In this document: in pieces, positions 1-10,082 of the stretch
Layout: the number at the start of each line of letters is the position of its first letter
How positions within the stretch are numbered: position 1 is the stretch's first letter
Source: Pseudonocardia sp.
GTDB lineage: Bacteria; Actinomycetota; Actinomycetes; Mycobacteriales; Pseudonocardiaceae
DNA length: 54,912 nucleotides
Assembly: GCF_025465255.1 (NCBI RefSeq)
Contig: NZ_JAODNI010000078.1
Span: forward strand, 1-54,912
Reading direction: 5' to 3'
Position numbers and translations under genes: made by a program
The notes under the pieces: model-generated
Database searches by the model: none
The model's input: only the letters and a program-made list of their open reading frames with translations
What the model was told of the DNA's origin: nothing

Positions 1-2
1 CG

Positions 3-215
3 CGGGAGCGGGCCGCCGCGGAGGCACGTGCGGCACGGGAGCGTGCCGCGGCGCCCGCACCCGTCGGGCCCGCCCCGGAGCGTCCCGTCGCCGACGACGA
101 GCACGCGGCTCCGCTCCCCGAGCGGGCGGCCCGGCCTCCCCGTGTGCGCTCCCTGCTGCTGGAGATGTGCGCGGACGAGACCCTGCCCGCGTCCTTCTGC
201 CGCCGCGCGGACTGA
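3..215 (+). CDS. C-terminal fragment of an unidentified protein, cut by the window edge
   Basis: An open frame runs in from the left edge and stops at a TGA at 213-215. It gives about 70 residues. The first part is rich in Arg, Glu and Ala, as in a charged helix or linker. A Pro/Ala stretch follows, then a more ordered tail ending SLLLEMCADETLPASFCRRAD-like, with two cysteines. I do not recognise the family. The same-strand Ada-AlkA gene begins 65 bases later. Because the start lies outside the window, length and function cannot be judged. The GC-rich sequence leaves other frames open too, so this is only a moderate call. Confidence 0.45.
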   Translation, partial: RERAAAEARAARERAAAPAPVGPAPERPVADDEHAAPLPERAARPPRVRSLLLEMCADETLPASFCRRAD

Positions 216-280
216 CCGGCTGCGCGTTCGCGTCCGATTTCCGCCAGAGCGGGCCGCGGGGCGGTGGCAGAGTCGTCCCC

Positions 281-1771
281 GTGCCGCTCGATCCCGAACG
301 CTGCTACCGCGCCGTCGCCTCCCGCGACCCGCGGTTCGACGGGCTGTTCATCACCGCCGTGCGTACCACCGGCATCTACTGCCGGCCCTCCTGCCCCGCC
401 ACCACGCCCAAGCGCGTCAACGTCGAGTTCTTCGCGACGGCCGGCGCCGCCCAGCAGCACGGCTACCGCGCCTGCCGCCGGTGCCTGCCGGACGCCGTCC
501 CCGGTTCGCCGGAGTGGAACGGCCGCGCGGACCTCGCGGCCCGCGCCGTCCGGCTCATCGCGGACGGGGTCGTCGAACGCCAGGGGGTCGCGGGGCTCGC
601 CGCGGGCCTGGGCTACTCCGAGCGGCACCTGACCCGCGTCGTCACCGCCGAGCTGGGCGCGGGGCCGCTCGCCCTGGCCCGCGCGCACCGCGCCCACACC
701 GCCCGGCTGCTGATCGAGACCACCCCGATGTCGATGGCCGACATCGCGTTCGCCGCCGGGTTCGCCAGCGTCCGGCAGTTCAACGACACGGTCCGCGAGG
801 TGTACGCGGTGCCGCCGACGACGCTGCGCACCGAGGCCGTGCGGCGGCGCGGGCCCTCGCCGGAGAGCGCGGCCGCGGCCGGCGCGATCACCCTGCGCCT
901 GCCCTACCGGCCCCCGCTCGACGCCGACGGGCTCCTGGCCTTCTTCGCCACGCGGGCGTTCGCGGGCGTCGAGTCGGTCGACGGGAGCACCTACCGACGC
1001 ACGCTGCGCCTTCCGCACGGACCCGCGACCGTCGCCCTCGACCTGCCGCGCGCCGCGAACCACGTGCAGGCGACGGTCCGGCTCACCGATCCGCGGGACC
1101 TCGGCCCGGCCGTCGCACGGCTGCGCCGGCTGCTCGACCTCGACGCCGATCCCGTCGCCGTCGACGAGCTGCTGGCCGCCGATCCGGCGCTCGCGCCGAC
1201 CGTCGCCGCGGTCCCGGGCATCCGGCTGCCGGGGGCCGTCGACGGCACGGAGATCGCGGTCCGGGCCCTGCTCGGCCAGCAGATCTCCGTCGCCGCGGCC
1301 CGGACCACCGGCGCGGGCCTGGCGGCGGAGCTGGGCGAGCACCTCCCGGAATCCCTCGCCGCCGGCGGCCCGGACATCCTGTTCCCCACGGCCGAGCAGC
1401 TCGCGGAGCACGCCGCGGACGTCCTGACCGGGCCTGAACGCCGCCGGCGCTCAGTGGTCGCCCTGGCCACGGCCGTCGCGGACGGCTCGCTCGTCCTGGA
1501 CCCCGGCCGGGACCCCGCCGAGCTGCGCGCCGCGCTGACCGCGCTGCCCGGCGTCGGCCCGTGGACCGCCGGCTACGTCGCTATGCGGCTGCTCGGCGAC
1601 CCCGACGAGCTCCTGCCCACCGATCTCGCCGTCCGCCGCGGCGCGGCCGCGCTCGGACTCCCGTCCGACCAGGCCTCGCTCGCGCGCTACGCCGAGCGGT
1701 GGCGCCCCTGGCGGTCCTACGCCGCCACCCACCTCTGGCGGACGTCCGCCCCGGAAAGGACACGACCATGA
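281..1771 (+). CDS. alkA: Bifunctional Ada-type regulator / DNA-3-methyladenine glycosylase (Ada-AlkA fusion)
   Basis: The protein has 496 residues with the order Ada zinc domain, AraC-type HTH, AlkA N-terminal domain and HhH-GPD glycosylase. Four zinc-ligand cysteines are visible at about C34, C38, C65 and C68 (GIYCRPSC and CRRC). C34 would be the residue that accepts methyl groups from phosphotriesters. The AraC HTH lies at about 85-175. Near the C-terminus, LPGVGPWTAGYVA is the helix-hairpin-helix, followed by PTDLAVRR with the expected catalytic Asp. The family senses methylation damage, activates repair genes and excises 3-methyladenine. GTG at 281 was chosen because the Ada domain starts there; an in-frame ATG at 167 would add 38 residues unlike the family. 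The stop overlaps the ogt start (ATGA). Confidence 0.9.
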   Translation: MPLDPERCYRAVASRDPRFDGLFITAVRTTGIYCRPSCPATTPKRVNVEFFATAGAAQQHGYRACRRCLPDAVPGSPEWNGRADLAARAVRLIADGVVERQGVAGLAAGLGYSERHLTRVVTAELGAGPLALARAHRAHTARLLIETTPMSMADIAFAAGFASVRQFNDTVREVYAVPPTTLRTEAVRRRGPSPESAAAAGAITLRLPYRPPLDADGLLAFFATRAFAGVESVDGSTYRRTLRLPHGPATVALDLPRAANHVQATVRLTDPRDLGPAVARLRRLLDLDADPVAVDELLAADPALAPTVAAVPGIRLPGAVDGTEIAVRALLGQQISVAAARTTGAGLAAELGEHLPESLAAGGPDILFPTAEQLAEHAADVLTGPERRRRSVVALATAVADGSLVLDPGRDPAELRAALTALPGVGPWTAGYVAMRLLGDPDELLPTDLAVRRGAAALGLPSDQASLARYAERWRPWRSYAATHLWRTSAPERTRP

Positions 1772-2268
1772 GCACCTGGTCCACCCAGGACACGCCGATC
1801 GGCCCGTTCACCGCCGTCGTCGACGACGACGGCGCCGTCCTCGCCTCCGGCTGGACGTCCACCACGGACGACCTCCTGCCGCTGATCCACCCGACGCTCC
1901 GGCCCACGTCGCTCGACCGCGCCGCGAACCTCGGGGACGTCACCGACGCCGTGCGCGCCTACCACCGCGGGGACGTCCACGCGATCGACGACGTGCCGGT
2001 CCGGCAGCGGTCCGGCGAGTTCCTGCAGCACGCCTGGGACGTGCTGCGGACCGTCCCGGCGGGCGCGCCCGTGACCTACACCGAGTACGCGGCCAAGGCC
2101 GGCCGTCCCGCCGCCGTGCGGGCCGCCGCGACCGCCTGCGCCCGCAACGCCGCGGCCCTGTTCGTGCCGTGCCACCGGGTCCTGCGCCTGGACGGGTCGC
2201 TGGGCGGCTTCCGCTGGGGCCTGGCCGTGAAGCGGCAGCTGCTCGAGCTGGAGTCCGTTTCGGACTGA
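1768..2268 (+). CDS. ogt: Methylated-DNA--protein-cysteine S-methyltransferase
   Basis: The product has 166 residues. The C-terminal methyltransferase domain carries the hallmark PCHR motif, with acceptor cysteine about C135, preceded by the HTH-like region containing TYTEYAAKAGRPAAVRA. It is a suicide enzyme that moves the alkyl group from O6-methylguanine to its own cysteine. The ATG overlaps the stop of the Ada-AlkA gene by four bases, so the two are probably co-translated as an alkylation-damage operon. Ada-type genes commonly sit next to ogt in actinomycetes. Confidence 0.92.
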   Translation: MSTWSTQDTPIGPFTAVVDDDGAVLASGWTSTTDDLLPLIHPTLRPTSLDRAANLGDVTDAVRAYHRGDVHAIDDVPVRQRSGEFLQHAWDVLRTVPAGAPVTYTEYAAKAGRPAAVRAAATACARNAAALFVPCHRVLRLDGSLGGFRWGLAVKRQLLELESVSD

Positions 2269-2337
2269 GGCAACCCGGACACCCCGGCCGACCTGGGGAT
2301 CCCCGAAACTGTCGGGCCCCGGGTGCACGCTGCACGC

Positions 2338-3900
2338 GTGGATGTCGTGACCGCGCTCAACGTGCTGCTCATCGGGCTGCTCGTCGGCCTGGCCCTCGGG
2401 GCCGGGGCGATGTGGATGTTCGCCGTCTCCCGGGCCCGGGTCGCGTCGGCGGAGGCCGAGCGCGCCGCTGCCAACACCTCGGCCACGGCCCGAGCGGATG
2501 CCGCCGGGCTGCGCGCGGAGCGCACCGGGCTGCTGGAGCGGATCGAGGAGCTGCACGAGCAGGTGCAGAACACCACGGAGCGGTTGCGCCGGGCCGAGTC
2601 GGACGCGGCGGGCACCCTGGCCGCGCTGCGGAGCGAGCGCGAGGCGGGCGCGGAACGCGAGCGGATGCTCGTCAAGCGGGACGCCGAGCTCAAGGAGGCG
2701 TTCCGGGCGCTCTCCGCGGACGCGCTGGCGCGCAACAACGAACACTTCGTCACCCTCGCCGAGAGCCGGATCAAGGAGGCCGCCGCGGCCCTGCACGCGA
2801 AGGCGGAGGGGGACGAGGCGGCCCGCGCACACGCGATCAACAAGCTGCTGGACCCGATGGCGGCCACGTTGCAGCGCGTCGAGGGCCAGCTGCGCAGCGT
2901 GGAGAAGGAGCGCGAGTCCGCCTACGCGGGCCTGCGCGAGCAGGTCGCGGCGATGCACGTCAGCTCGGACCGGCTGCAGACCGAGACGAAGGCGCTGGTC
3001 ACGGCGTTGCGGGCGCCACAGGTCCGCGGCCGGTGGGGCGAGCTGCAACTCGAGCGGATCGTGCAGCTCGCGGGAATGGTCGAACACTGCGACTTCTCCA
3101 CCCAGGTGAGCGCGGCCAGCGGCACCGACGACGACAACGGCGTCCGGCCGGACATGATCGTGCGGCTCTCCGGCGGCAAGCAGATCGTCGTGGACGCGAA
3201 GGTGCCGTTCGCGGCCTACCTGGAGGCCGTCGAGACGCAGGACCCGGCGCGGCACACCGAGCGGCTCACCGCCCACGCCCGGCAGCTGCGCACCCACGTG
3301 GACCAGCTCTCGGCCAAGGCCTACTGGCAGGCGTTCGAACCCACGCCGGAGTTCGTGGTGCTGTTCGTCCCCGGGGACCCGTTCCTCGAGGCGGCGCTGC
3401 GCTCGGACCCGGCGCTGCTGGAGCACGCGTTCGCACACAACGTCGTGATCGCGACGCCCACCACGCTGATCGCCCTGCTGCGCACGGTCGCCTACGGCTG
3501 GCGGCAGGAGACGCTGGCGCACAACGCGGCGCAGGTGCACCAGCTCGGCCGGGAGCTGCACGGCCGGCTGGCGACGATGGGCACACACGTCGCGAAGCTC
3601 GGGCGCAGCCTGGACGGCGCGGTGGAGAGCTACAACCGGACGGTGTCCTCCCTGGAGGCCCGGGTGCTGGTCACCGCGCGGAAGCTCACCGAGCTCAAGG
3701 TCGCGGACGGCGAGCTGGAGAGCCCGGGGCAGGTCGAGCGCACGCCCCGCGCCGTCTCCGCCCCCGAGCTCGTCGCCTCCGCGGCGGACTCGCTGATCGC
3801 CCTGCACGAGCTGGTGCCCGAACGCCGCCAGGACGCGGGCGACCACGGCGGCGACGCCGAACACGGGGGTGACGGGCCCCGGGCTACGGTGAACGGGTGA
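2338..3900 (+). CDS. rmuC: DNA recombination protein RmuC
   Basis: This is a RmuC family protein of about 520 residues. It has one N-terminal membrane helix (TALNVLLIGLLVGLALGAGA), a long Glu/Arg-rich coiled coil at about 40-190, and the RmuC nuclease-like domain with GRWGELQLERIVQLAGM, DAKVPFAAYLEAVE and FVPGDPFLEAAL. RmuC limits inversions and recombination at short repeats in E. coli; its biochemical activity is inferred from a restriction-endonuclease-like fold. The start is uncertain: in-frame GTGs lie at 2323, 2338 and 2347, none with a strong ribosome-binding site. The stop overlaps the next gene's GTG. Confidence 0.88.
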   Translation: MDVVTALNVLLIGLLVGLALGAGAMWMFAVSRARVASAEAERAAANTSATARADAAGLRAERTGLLERIEELHEQVQNTTERLRRAESDAAGTLAALRSEREAGAERERMLVKRDAELKEAFRALSADALARNNEHFVTLAESRIKEAAAALHAKAEGDEAARAHAINKLLDPMAATLQRVEGQLRSVEKERESAYAGLREQVAAMHVSSDRLQTETKALVTALRAPQVRGRWGELQLERIVQLAGMVEHCDFSTQVSAASGTDDDNGVRPDMIVRLSGGKQIVVDAKVPFAAYLEAVETQDPARHTERLTAHARQLRTHVDQLSAKAYWQAFEPTPEFVVLFVPGDPFLEAALRSDPALLEHAFAHNVVIATPTTLIALLRTVAYGWRQETLAHNAAQVHQLGRELHGRLATMGTHVAKLGRSLDGAVESYNRTVSSLEARVLVTARKLTELKVADGELESPGQVERTPRAVSAPELVASAADSLIALHELVPERRQDAGDHGGDAEHGGDGPRATVNG

Positions 3901-4595
3901 CGGGTCCCCGGGACACCACCGCTCCGAAGCGGCAGCAGACCAGCCGTCGGCAGCGCACCGCCGCCCAGCAACGCGCCGGCCGGTGGCCGGTGGCCGACCG
4001 TTCGATCATCGGCTCCGTGCTGGGCATCCCGCCGGTCGCCGCGATCGGCGTCGCGCTGGTGCTGACGGCCCTCGGGGTGTTCGTCGACATCCTCCGGCTC
4101 GGCACCCTCGGGACGATCTTCACGATCGCCTACTTCGTCGGCTGCGTGCTCGCCGTGGGCTGGGTGCGCCGCCGGAGCCTGTTCGGGCCCATGGTGCAGC
4201 CGCCGCTGTTGCTGGCCGTCGCGGTGCCGGCCGTCGTGCTGGTCATCGGCACGCCCGGGCCCGGCGCGGGCGCCACCGAGAAGATGCTGATGATCGGGGC
4301 ACCGCTGGTCAACGGCTTCCCGACGATGGCCGTCACCACCGCCGTCGTGCTCGTCATCGGGGTGATCCGGCTGTTCGGCCAGCGCCTCGGCGCGGACGAC
4401 GCCGTCGCCCGGCTACGCGGGCTGTTCGGCAGGGACCGCCGGGCCGAGGACGCCGAGCTCGACGAGCTGGAGTCCCTGGACCTGGACGAGAAGCCCAGGA
4501 GCCGGGCGCCGGCGGGGACACCGGTCAGCGGGAAGCGCGGCTCGGACGCAGCTCGCGGGGCAGGGCGAACGTCAGGGTCTCCTCGGCGGTCGTGA
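3897..4595 (+). CDS. DUF6542 membrane protein
   Basis: The product has 232 residues. A basic, Gln-rich N-terminus is followed by about four membrane helices between residues 38 and 165 (for example [17 protein letters not shown] and [15 protein letters not shown]). The cytoplasmic tail is charged and acidic, then Arg/Ser-rich. This matches the actinobacterial DUF6542 proteins usually found beside ispH; their function is unknown. The GTG start overlaps the rmuC stop. The last 71 bases overlap the 3' end of ispH on the other strand, an unusually long convergent overlap. An earlier stop is not possible without a frameshift, so the low-complexity tail may simply be read-through into antisense ispH sequence. 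Confidence 0.75.
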   Translation: MTGPRDTTAPKRQQTSRRQRTAAQQRAGRWPVADRSIIGSVLGIPPVAAIGVALVLTALGVFVDILRLGTLGTIFTIAYFVGCVLAVGWVRRRSLFGPMVQPPLLLAVAVPAVVLVIGTPGPGAGATEKMLMIGAPLVNGFPTMAVTTAVVLVIGVIRLFGQRLGADDAVARLRGLFGRDRRAEDAELDELESLDLDEKPRSRAPAGTPVSGKRGSDAARGAGRTSGSPRRS

Positions 4596-5493
4596 CCTCC
4601 TCGACGCTCTCCCAGCCGCGCTCGGCCAGGTAGTCCAGGACGCCGCGCACCAGCACCTCGGGCACCGACGCACCGCTCGTCACCCCGACCGTCCGCACGC
4701 CCTCGAGCCACGCCTCGTCGATCTCGCGCGCGTAGTCGATCAGGTGGGAGGCGCCGGCGCCGGCGTTCAGCGCCACCTCCACCAGCCGCACAGAGTTGGA
4801 CGAGTTCGGCGACCCGACCACGATCACCAGGTCACAGTGCTGGGCCATGGCCTTCACCGCGACCTGCCGGTTCTGGGTGTCGTAGCAGATGTCGTCGCTC
4901 GGCGGGTTCTGCAGCGTCGGGAACCGGTCCCGCAGCGCGTGCACGGTCTCCATGGTCTCGTCCACGCTCAGCGTGGTCTGGGACAACCAGACGACCTTCG
5001 CCGGATCCCGCACGGTGACCGTCGCGGCGTCCGCGGCGTTCTCCACGAGCTGGATGTTCGCCGGGGCCTCGCCCGAGGTGCCCTCGACCTCCTCGTGACC
5101 CTGGTGGCCGACGAGCAGGATGTCGTAGTCCTCGCGGGCGTAGCGCTTCGCCTCCTGGTGCACCTTGGTCACCAGCGGGCACGTCGCGTCGATGGTGCGC
5201 AGGGAGCGTTCCTTCGCCTGCTCCTTCACCGCCGGCGACACCCCGTGCGCGGAGAACACGACGAGCGCGCCCTCGGGCACCTCGTCGGTCTCGTCCACGA
5301 AGATCGCACCGCGCGCGCTCAACGTCTCGACGACGTGGCGGTTGTGCACGATCTGCTTGCGCACGTACACGGGGGCGCCGTGCTGCTCGAGGGCCTGTTC
5401 CACGGCCTCGACCGCACGGTCCACGCCGGCGCAGTACCCCCGCGGTGCGGCGAGGAGAACGCGCTTGCCTTCGGATCCGGCAGTGCCAACCAT
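4525..5493 (-). CDS. ispH: 4-hydroxy-3-methylbut-2-enyl diphosphate reductase
   Basis: The enzyme has 322 residues and catalyses the last step of the MEP pathway, giving IPP and DMAPP from HMBPP with a 4Fe-4S cluster. The three cluster cysteines are C21 (RGYCAGV), C105 (DATCPLV) and C203 (ICYDTQNRQ). The proton-donor segment HEEVEGT and the SQTTLS and GSPNSSNS substrate motifs are present. The ATG start has no close partner gene upstream and is divergent from the lipid-droplet gene at 5656. The genome would use it to supply precursors for, among others, the Z-prenyl synthase at 29.5 kb. The 3' end overlaps the DUF6542 gene. Confidence 0.96.
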   Translation of the reverse strand: MVGTAGSEGKRVLLAAPRGYCAGVDRAVEAVEQALEQHGAPVYVRKQIVHNRHVVETLSARGAIFVDETDEVPEGALVVFSAHGVSPAVKEQAKERSLRTIDATCPLVTKVHQEAKRYAREDYDILLVGHQGHEEVEGTSGEAPANIQLVENAADAATVTVRDPAKVVWLSQTTLSVDETMETVHALRDRFPTLQNPPSDDICYDTQNRQVAVKAMAQHCDLVIVVGSPNSSNSVRLVEVALNAGAGASHLIDYAREIDEAWLEGVRTVGVTSGASVPEVLVRGVLDYLAERGWESVEEVTTAEETLTFALPRELRPSRASR

Positions 5494-5655
5494 GAACGCC
5501 AGCGTACGGGCGAGCCGGCGAGGTGGCCGCCGGGAGTGAGCGGGGCGACCCGGCCGGGGGTCTTGAGCGGCGTTTCCGGCCGGGCCCGGTGAGCAACAGC
5601 ACTATCGGGCGATCCCCGGTGTGCCGTTGCGGCGCCGACGAGGGAGGATGACCTC

Positions 5656-6306
5656 ATGAAGCCGCTCCCGATGCCGGTGCGGATCGCCGCCGGCCTTGCC
5701 GCGACCGCCGTCGAGCAGGCTCGCGAGCTGCCCCGCCTCGCGATCGAGTTCCCCGTCACCGCCGTCAGCCAGGCCCTGCAGGTGTCGATGCGCCTGCAGC
5801 AGCGGGTCACCGAGCTGGCCATCAAGGGCGACCGGGTGCTCGGGTCCCTGAGCCCCGTCGAGGAGTCACCCTCGTGGGCCACCTTCGACGACGAGCTGGA
5901 CGAGTCCCCCGACCCCGCCCGCAACGGCCGCCGCGTGACCGAGCTCCACCCGACGGCTACCGAACTGGACTCCGAGGAACTCCTGCCGGGGCCGCGGTCC
6001 GGACCCGAGCTGGAGTCCGAACCGGAGAAGCCGGACACCGCGGCCGCGACGGCCGCCGCCGTCACCGCGAGCGCCGCCGCCGGGGACCTCGCCGGCACGG
6101 ACACCGCCGAGACGGGCACCTCCCCCGGGGGCCCGAACGTCATGCCGACCTACCCCTCGATGACGCTGCCCCAGCTCCGCGGCAAGCTCCGCACGCTGAG
6201 CCTGGACGACCTCACGTCGCTGCTGGCGTGGGAGACGACGCACGAGGACCGCCCGGCCTACGTCACGATGCTGAGCAACCGGATCACCACGGTCACCGAG
6301 GCGTGA
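5656..6306 (+). CDS. Lipid droplet-associated protein
   Basis: The product has 216 residues. An N-terminal hydrophobic/amphipathic helical region ([22 protein letters not shown]) is followed by a disordered acidic Ala/Glu-rich linker at about 75-165. A conserved C-terminal helical segment follows ([20 protein letters not shown]). This layout matches the actinobacterial family annotated as lipid droplet-associated protein, which sits immediately upstream of xseA and near ispH. It probably coats or tethers triacylglycerol bodies; this is family knowledge, not visible in the sequence. A ribosome-binding site GAGGGAGGATGACCTC precedes the ATG. The stop overlaps the xseA GTG. Confidence 0.75.
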   Translation: MKPLPMPVRIAAGLAATAVEQARELPRLAIEFPVTAVSQALQVSMRLQQRVTELAIKGDRVLGSLSPVEESPSWATFDDELDESPDPARNGRRVTELHPTATELDSEELLPGPRSGPELESEPEKPDTAAATAAAVTASAAAGDLAGTDTAETGTSPGGPNVMPTYPSMTLPQLRGKLRTLSLDDLTSLLAWETTHEDRPAYVTMLSNRITTVTEA

Positions 6307-7613
6307 GCGCGGGGCCCACGTCGGAGGAGACTCCCTGGCCGGTCCGGACGGTCGCCCGCAAGATCGCCGAGTGGGTCGACAAGCTGGGGGCCGTCTGGAT
6401 CGAGGGCCAGCTCGCGCAGGTCACGGCCCGCGCCGGCACGGGTACCGCGTTCCTCGTGCTGCGGGACCCCGCGGCCGACGTGTCCGTGCAGCTCACGGTG
6501 CCGATGTCGCTCGTGCGGGAGCAGGGCCCGGTGGTCGCCGAGGGCAACCGGGTGATCGTGCACGGCAAGCCGTCGTTCTACCTGGGCCGCGGCACGCTGA
6601 GCATCCGGGTGGACGCGATCCGCGCCGTCGGGCTCGGTGAGCTGCTGGCGCGCGTCGAGCGGCTGCGCAAGCTCCTGGCGGCCGAGGGCCTGTTCGATCC
6701 GGCACGCAAGCGCCGCCCGCCGTTCCTCCCGCGCCGGATCGGGCTGATCACCGGGCGGTCGTCCGCGGCGGAGCACGACGTCGTCTCGAACGCGCAGGCC
6801 CGCTGGCCCGCGGTCCGGTTCCGGATCGAGAACACGGCGACCCAGGGTGGCCTGGCCGTCCCGCAGATCGTCTCCGCGCTCGAGGTGCTGGACCGCGACC
6901 CCGAGGTCGAGGTGATCGTGCTGGCCCGCGGCGGCGGAAGCGTCGAGGACCTGCTCCCCTTCTCCGACGAGACGCTCTGCCGCGCCGTCGCCGCGTGCCG
7001 GACCCCGGTGGTCTCGGCGATCGGGCACGAGCCGGACACTCCGCTCGTCGACCACGTGGCCGACCTCCGGTGTTCCACCCCCACCGAGGCCGGCCGGCGG
7101 CTGGTGCCGGACCTCGCCGAGGAGGTCGCCCGCGTCGGGGCCCTGCGGGACCGGGCGCGGCGGGCGCTGCACGGCTGGGTGGACCGGGAGCAGCGCGTCC
7201 TCGCCGCCCTGCGGGCCCGCCCGGTGCTGGCCGAGCCGCTGCGGAGCCTGGACCGGCGGCACGAGGAGCTCGAACGGCTGCGCGGGGGCACGCGGGCGGC
7301 CGTCGAGCGAAGGATCGACCGGGGCGAGACGGACATCGCGCACCTGCGCGCCCGGCTGACGGCGTTGGGCCCGTCCGCGACGCTGGCCCGCGGGTACGCG
7401 ATCGTCCAACGCGTCCCGGCCGGGATCGCGCCCGCCGACGAGGCCGGCGCGGTACTGCCGATCCTGACGGCGGTCGGCGAGACCTCCGCCGGGGAGCGGC
7501 TGCGGATCCGGGTCGGGGACGGGGCCGTGCACGCGGTCGTCGCGCCCGAGGAGAATGGAACGCCGCAGAATGGAACGCCGCGGAATCAGGCAACCAGGAA
7601 GGCCGTCGAGTGA
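6303..7613 (+). CDS. xseA: Exodeoxyribonuclease VII large subunit
   Basis: The product has 436 residues: an N-terminal OB fold ([17 protein letters not shown]), a catalytic core with [26 protein letters not shown] and [17 protein letters not shown], and a C-terminal helical region. With XseB it forms the nuclease that digests single-stranded DNA from either end. The GTG start overlaps the preceding stop (GTGA), and its own stop overlaps xseB, so three genes are translationally coupled. The extreme C-terminus holds a 15-base perfect tandem duplication (7552-7581). Confidence 0.94.
   Translation: MSAGPTSEETPWPVRTVARKIAEWVDKLGAVWIEGQLAQVTARAGTGTAFLVLRDPAADVSVQLTVPMSLVREQGPVVAEGNRVIVHGKPSFYLGRGTLSIRVDAIRAVGLGELLARVERLRKLLAAEGLFDPARKRRPPFLPRRIGLITGRSSAAEHDVVSNAQARWPAVRFRIENTATQGGLAVPQIVSALEVLDRDPEVEVIVLARGGGSVEDLLPFSDETLCRAVAACRTPVVSAIGHEPDTPLVDHVADLRCSTPTEAGRRLVPDLAEEVARVGALRDRARRALHGWVDREQRVLAALRARPVLAEPLRSLDRRHEELERLRGGTRAAVERRIDRGETDIAHLRARLTALGPSATLARGYAIVQRVPAGIAPADEAGAVLPILTAVGETSAGERLRIRVGDGAVHAVVAPEENGTPQNGTPRNQATRKAVE
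7552..7581 (+). repeat. 15-bp perfect tandem duplication in the xseA tail
   Basis: The unit AGAATGGAACGCCGC occurs twice in direct succession. It is in frame, so it adds five residues and gives an Asn-Gly-Thr-Pro repeat near the C-terminus of XseA. Such tail changes are probably neutral. Confidence 0.9.
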
Positions 7614-7834
7614 GCAGCCCGGAACACGCGCCTGTCGAGGAGCTGGACTACGAGCGGGCTCGGGACGAGCTCGCCGAGGTCGTCCGCGCCCTCGAGGTGG
7701 GCGGCCTCGGCCTCGACGAGTCCGTGGCCCTCTGGGAGCGGGGCGAGCAGCTGGCGCGGCGCTGCGAGCAGCAGCTCGCCGGCGCCCGGGAGCGGGTCGA
7801 GAAGGCCCTGGCAGAGGCGGACGAGGACGCCTGA
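7610..7834 (+). CDS. xseB: Exodeoxyribonuclease VII small subunit
   Basis: The product has 74 residues, usual for XseB, with the family core [16 protein letters not shown] and [15 protein letters not shown] followed by a Glu-rich helix. It binds the XseA tail and is needed for exonuclease VII activity. The GTG start overlaps the xseA stop. This GTG was chosen because the frame upstream is only the antisense or shadow of xseA. Confidence 0.93.
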   Translation: MSSPEHAPVEELDYERARDELAEVVRALEVGGLGLDESVALWERGEQLARRCEQQLAGARERVEKALAEADEDA

Positions 7835-7843
7835 CCCCGGCAG

Positions 7844-8473
7844 CTAGTTCTGCTCGGCTCCGGGCGCGAGCGGGGTCGACTTCACCGTCGCCTCCGCGAG
7901 AGCGCGGAACTCGTCGTCGGTTCCGCTGCCCGTGATCAGCAGCCGCACCGTGGGCGTGCCGGGGAGCGTCGCGATCCGGAAGGGCTCGCGGTCCGGGGCG
8001 CTGTACTCCACCCAGGTCAGGCCCGCGGCGTCGATCGTGCCGCGGCCCCCCACCGGCCCGCCGGCCTCCGTGGCCAGCAGGTTCTCCTCGGTGGCGTCGC
8101 TCTGCACGAGGCGCAGGTAGCGCCCGTCCGGCGTCACGTACCCGGCCCGGACGGCGGACCCGCCGCCGGTCACGGCGCCGCGGTCCGTCGAGTTGGGCTT
8201 CCAGCCCGCCGGGACTGCCGGGACGCGCAGCGGGAACGCCGACGCCTTCGCGAAGTCCGTGAACGCCGCGCCGACATCCGTCACCGGCACGGCATTCGGG
8301 TCCACCTCGGGGCCGCCGGGGGCGAAGGAGCACGACCGCAGCCCGCCGACGCCCACCAGCGCGATCACCAGGAGCACGCCGAGCGCGACGAGCATGCCGC
8401 GCACGTCGGGTGCCCCGCCGCGGGCGGGCTTCTGCGGGGGCGGCGGCTCGGAGGGGGAACTCACGCCCTCCAT
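7844..8473 (-). CDS. DUF4245 membrane-anchored protein
   Basis: The product has 209 residues. A short Pro-rich cytoplasmic N-terminus is followed by one membrane helix at about 28-46 ([19 protein letters not shown]) and an extracytoplasmic domain with [19 protein letters not shown], typical of DUF4245. It is the expected neighbour of glpX and xseB in mycobacteria and relatives. The function is unknown. The ATG at 8473 is preceded by a G-rich ribosome-binding site. It is divergent from glpX and convergent with xseB, only 9 bases away. Confidence 0.8.
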   Translation of the reverse strand: MEGVSSPSEPPPPQKPARGGAPDVRGMLVALGVLLVIALVGVGGLRSCSFAPGGPEVDPNAVPVTDVGAAFTDFAKASAFPLRVPAVPAGWKPNSTDRGAVTGGGSAVRAGYVTPDGRYLRLVQSDATEENLLATEAGGPVGGRGTIDAAGLTWVEYSAPDREPFRIATLPGTPTVRLLITGSGTDDEFRALAEATVKSTPLAPGAEQN

Positions 8474-8677
8474 CGTCCCCCCACGTGCCGGGTGCGCACC
8501 TCCCGGTACCGGCGTCGGGACACGTCGGGCGGGGTGCGCCAATGGCGTGGCTCTCGGAGCACCCCGTTCGGCGCGGCGATCTGGGAGGATCCCGGGGACT
8601 CCCCGCCGCAGGCTCACCGCCGTGCCGCGGGACGCCGGAGCACGACCCGGCGCCCCACCGATGCAGAAGGAGACCCG

Positions 8678-9751
8678 ATGACCGGCCCCAGCGAGACCAC
8701 CGGGACATCCAAGCCGGAACGACGCCGCGAGGCACCGGACCGCAACCTCGCGATGGAGCTGGTCCGGGTCACCGAGGCCGCGGCCATGGCGGCCGGCCGC
8801 TGGAACGGCCGCGGGGACAAGAACGGCGGGGACGGCGCGGCGGTCGACGCGATGCGCCAGCTGATCGGCACCGTCTCCATGCGCGGGGTCGTCGTGATCG
8901 GCGAGGGCGAGAAGGACGAGGCCCCGATGCTGTTCAACGGCGAGCAGGTAGGCAACGGCGAGGGCCCCTGGTGCGACGTCGCCGTGGACCCGATCGACGG
9001 CACCACCCTGATGGCCAAGGGCATGCCCAACGCGCTGGCCGTGCTGGCCGTCGCCGAGCGCGGCGCGATGTTCGACCCGTCGGCCGTCTTCTACATGGAG
9101 AAGATCGCGGTCGGGCCGGAGGCCGCGGGCGTCATCGACATCACCGCGCCGATCGCGGAGAACATCCGCAAGGTCGCGGCGGCCAAGGCCCTGGACGTCA
9201 CCGACGTCACGGTCTGTGTGCTGGACCGGCCGCGGCACGAGTCGATCGTCAAGGAGATCCGGGCGACCGGCGCGCGCATCCGCTTCATCTCCGACGGCGA
9301 CGTCGCCGGCGCCATCGCGGCGGCCCGCCCCAGCACCGGCGTCGACATGTTGATCGGCATCGGCGGCACGCCCGAGGGCATCATCGCCGCCGCCGCGCTG
9401 AAGTGCATGGGCGGCGAGATCCAGGGCCGGCTCTGGCCGAAGGACGACGAGGAGCGCGAGAAGGCGATCGCCGCCGGCCACGACCTGAGCCGTGTCCTCA
9501 CCACGGAGGAGCTGGTGACCGGGGAGAACGTGTTCTTCTGCGCCACCGGCGTCACCGACGGGGACCTGCTGCGCGGGGTGCACTACCGCGCGGGCGGCTG
9601 CACCACGCAGTCGATCGTGATGCGGTCGAAGTCCGGCACGGTCCGGCTGATCGACGGCTACCACCGGTTGACCAAGCTGCGCGAGTACGCGTCGGTGGAC
9701 TTCGACCCCGCGGTGTTCGTCGAGAACGAGAACACCCCGCCGCTGCCGTAG
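8678..9751 (+). CDS. glpX: Class II fructose-1,6-bisphosphatase
   Basis: The enzyme has 357 residues and hydrolyses fructose-1,6-bisphosphate in gluconeogenesis. The metal-binding signatures GEGEKDEAP and DPIDGTT of the lithium-sensitive phosphatase superfamily are clear, as are [12 protein letters not shown] and [11 protein letters not shown]. GlpX is the major FBPase in actinomycetes. The ATG at 8678 has an AAGGAGA ribosome-binding site. A strong hairpin follows at 9765-9795. Confidence 0.96.
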   Translation: MTGPSETTGTSKPERRREAPDRNLAMELVRVTEAAAMAAGRWNGRGDKNGGDGAAVDAMRQLIGTVSMRGVVVIGEGEKDEAPMLFNGEQVGNGEGPWCDVAVDPIDGTTLMAKGMPNALAVLAVAERGAMFDPSAVFYMEKIAVGPEAAGVIDITAPIAENIRKVAAAKALDVTDVTVCVLDRPRHESIVKEIRATGARIRFISDGDVAGAIAAARPSTGVDMLIGIGGTPEGIIAAAALKCMGGEIQGRLWPKDDEEREKAIAAGHDLSRVLTTEELVTGENVFFCATGVTDGDLLRGVHYRAGGCTTQSIVMRSKSGTVRLIDGYHRLTKLREYASVDFDPAVFVENENTPPLP

Positions 9752-9764
9752 ACCGCACACGCCG

Positions 9765-9795
9765 ACAGGCCCCGCCGGAGTCCGGCGGGGCCTGT
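9765..9795 (+). terminator. Hairpin terminator after glpX
   Basis: Two perfect 15-base arms (ACAGGCCCCGCCGGA and its complement) lie 13 bases after the glpX stop. There is no long T run, as is common in high-GC actinomycetes. It could act on both strands. Confidence 0.75.
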
Positions 9796-10082
9796 GGTGT
9801 GTTCGGGTCCTCGTGGAGGGGAGGAGGAGCGTCCGGCGCGGAGCCGTGCCCTGCGCCGCGCCGGACTTGACGCCCTCTCGAGCGCCGCCCCTGTAGCCGC
9901 CGCCCCTCCGGCGGCCTGGCCCCATTCTCGCTCCCCGCGGGCGGCCGGTCATCGACAAACCTGATGAACCGGGGGCCGTTTCTCAGGTTGCGCGTCCGCG
10001 ACCGAGGTCCCCGCGGAGCTGTGTCCGCCCGCGGCGCCGTGGGCATACGCAGAACTGCGCAGTCGACAGGGACGAAACGGGG

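Noticed and set aside
28..1437. Long Arg-rich open frame over the Ada-AlkA gene
   Set aside because: Composition is that of a shadow frame of GC-rich coding DNA; no domain is seen and the real gene lies in another frame.
1717..3864. 715-codon minus-strand frame opposite rmuC
   Set aside because: Low-complexity shadow of rmuC; no recognisable domain.
9796..10082. Gene between glpX and the first LuxR-type gene
   Set aside because: Short frames only, without ribosome-binding site or family signal.
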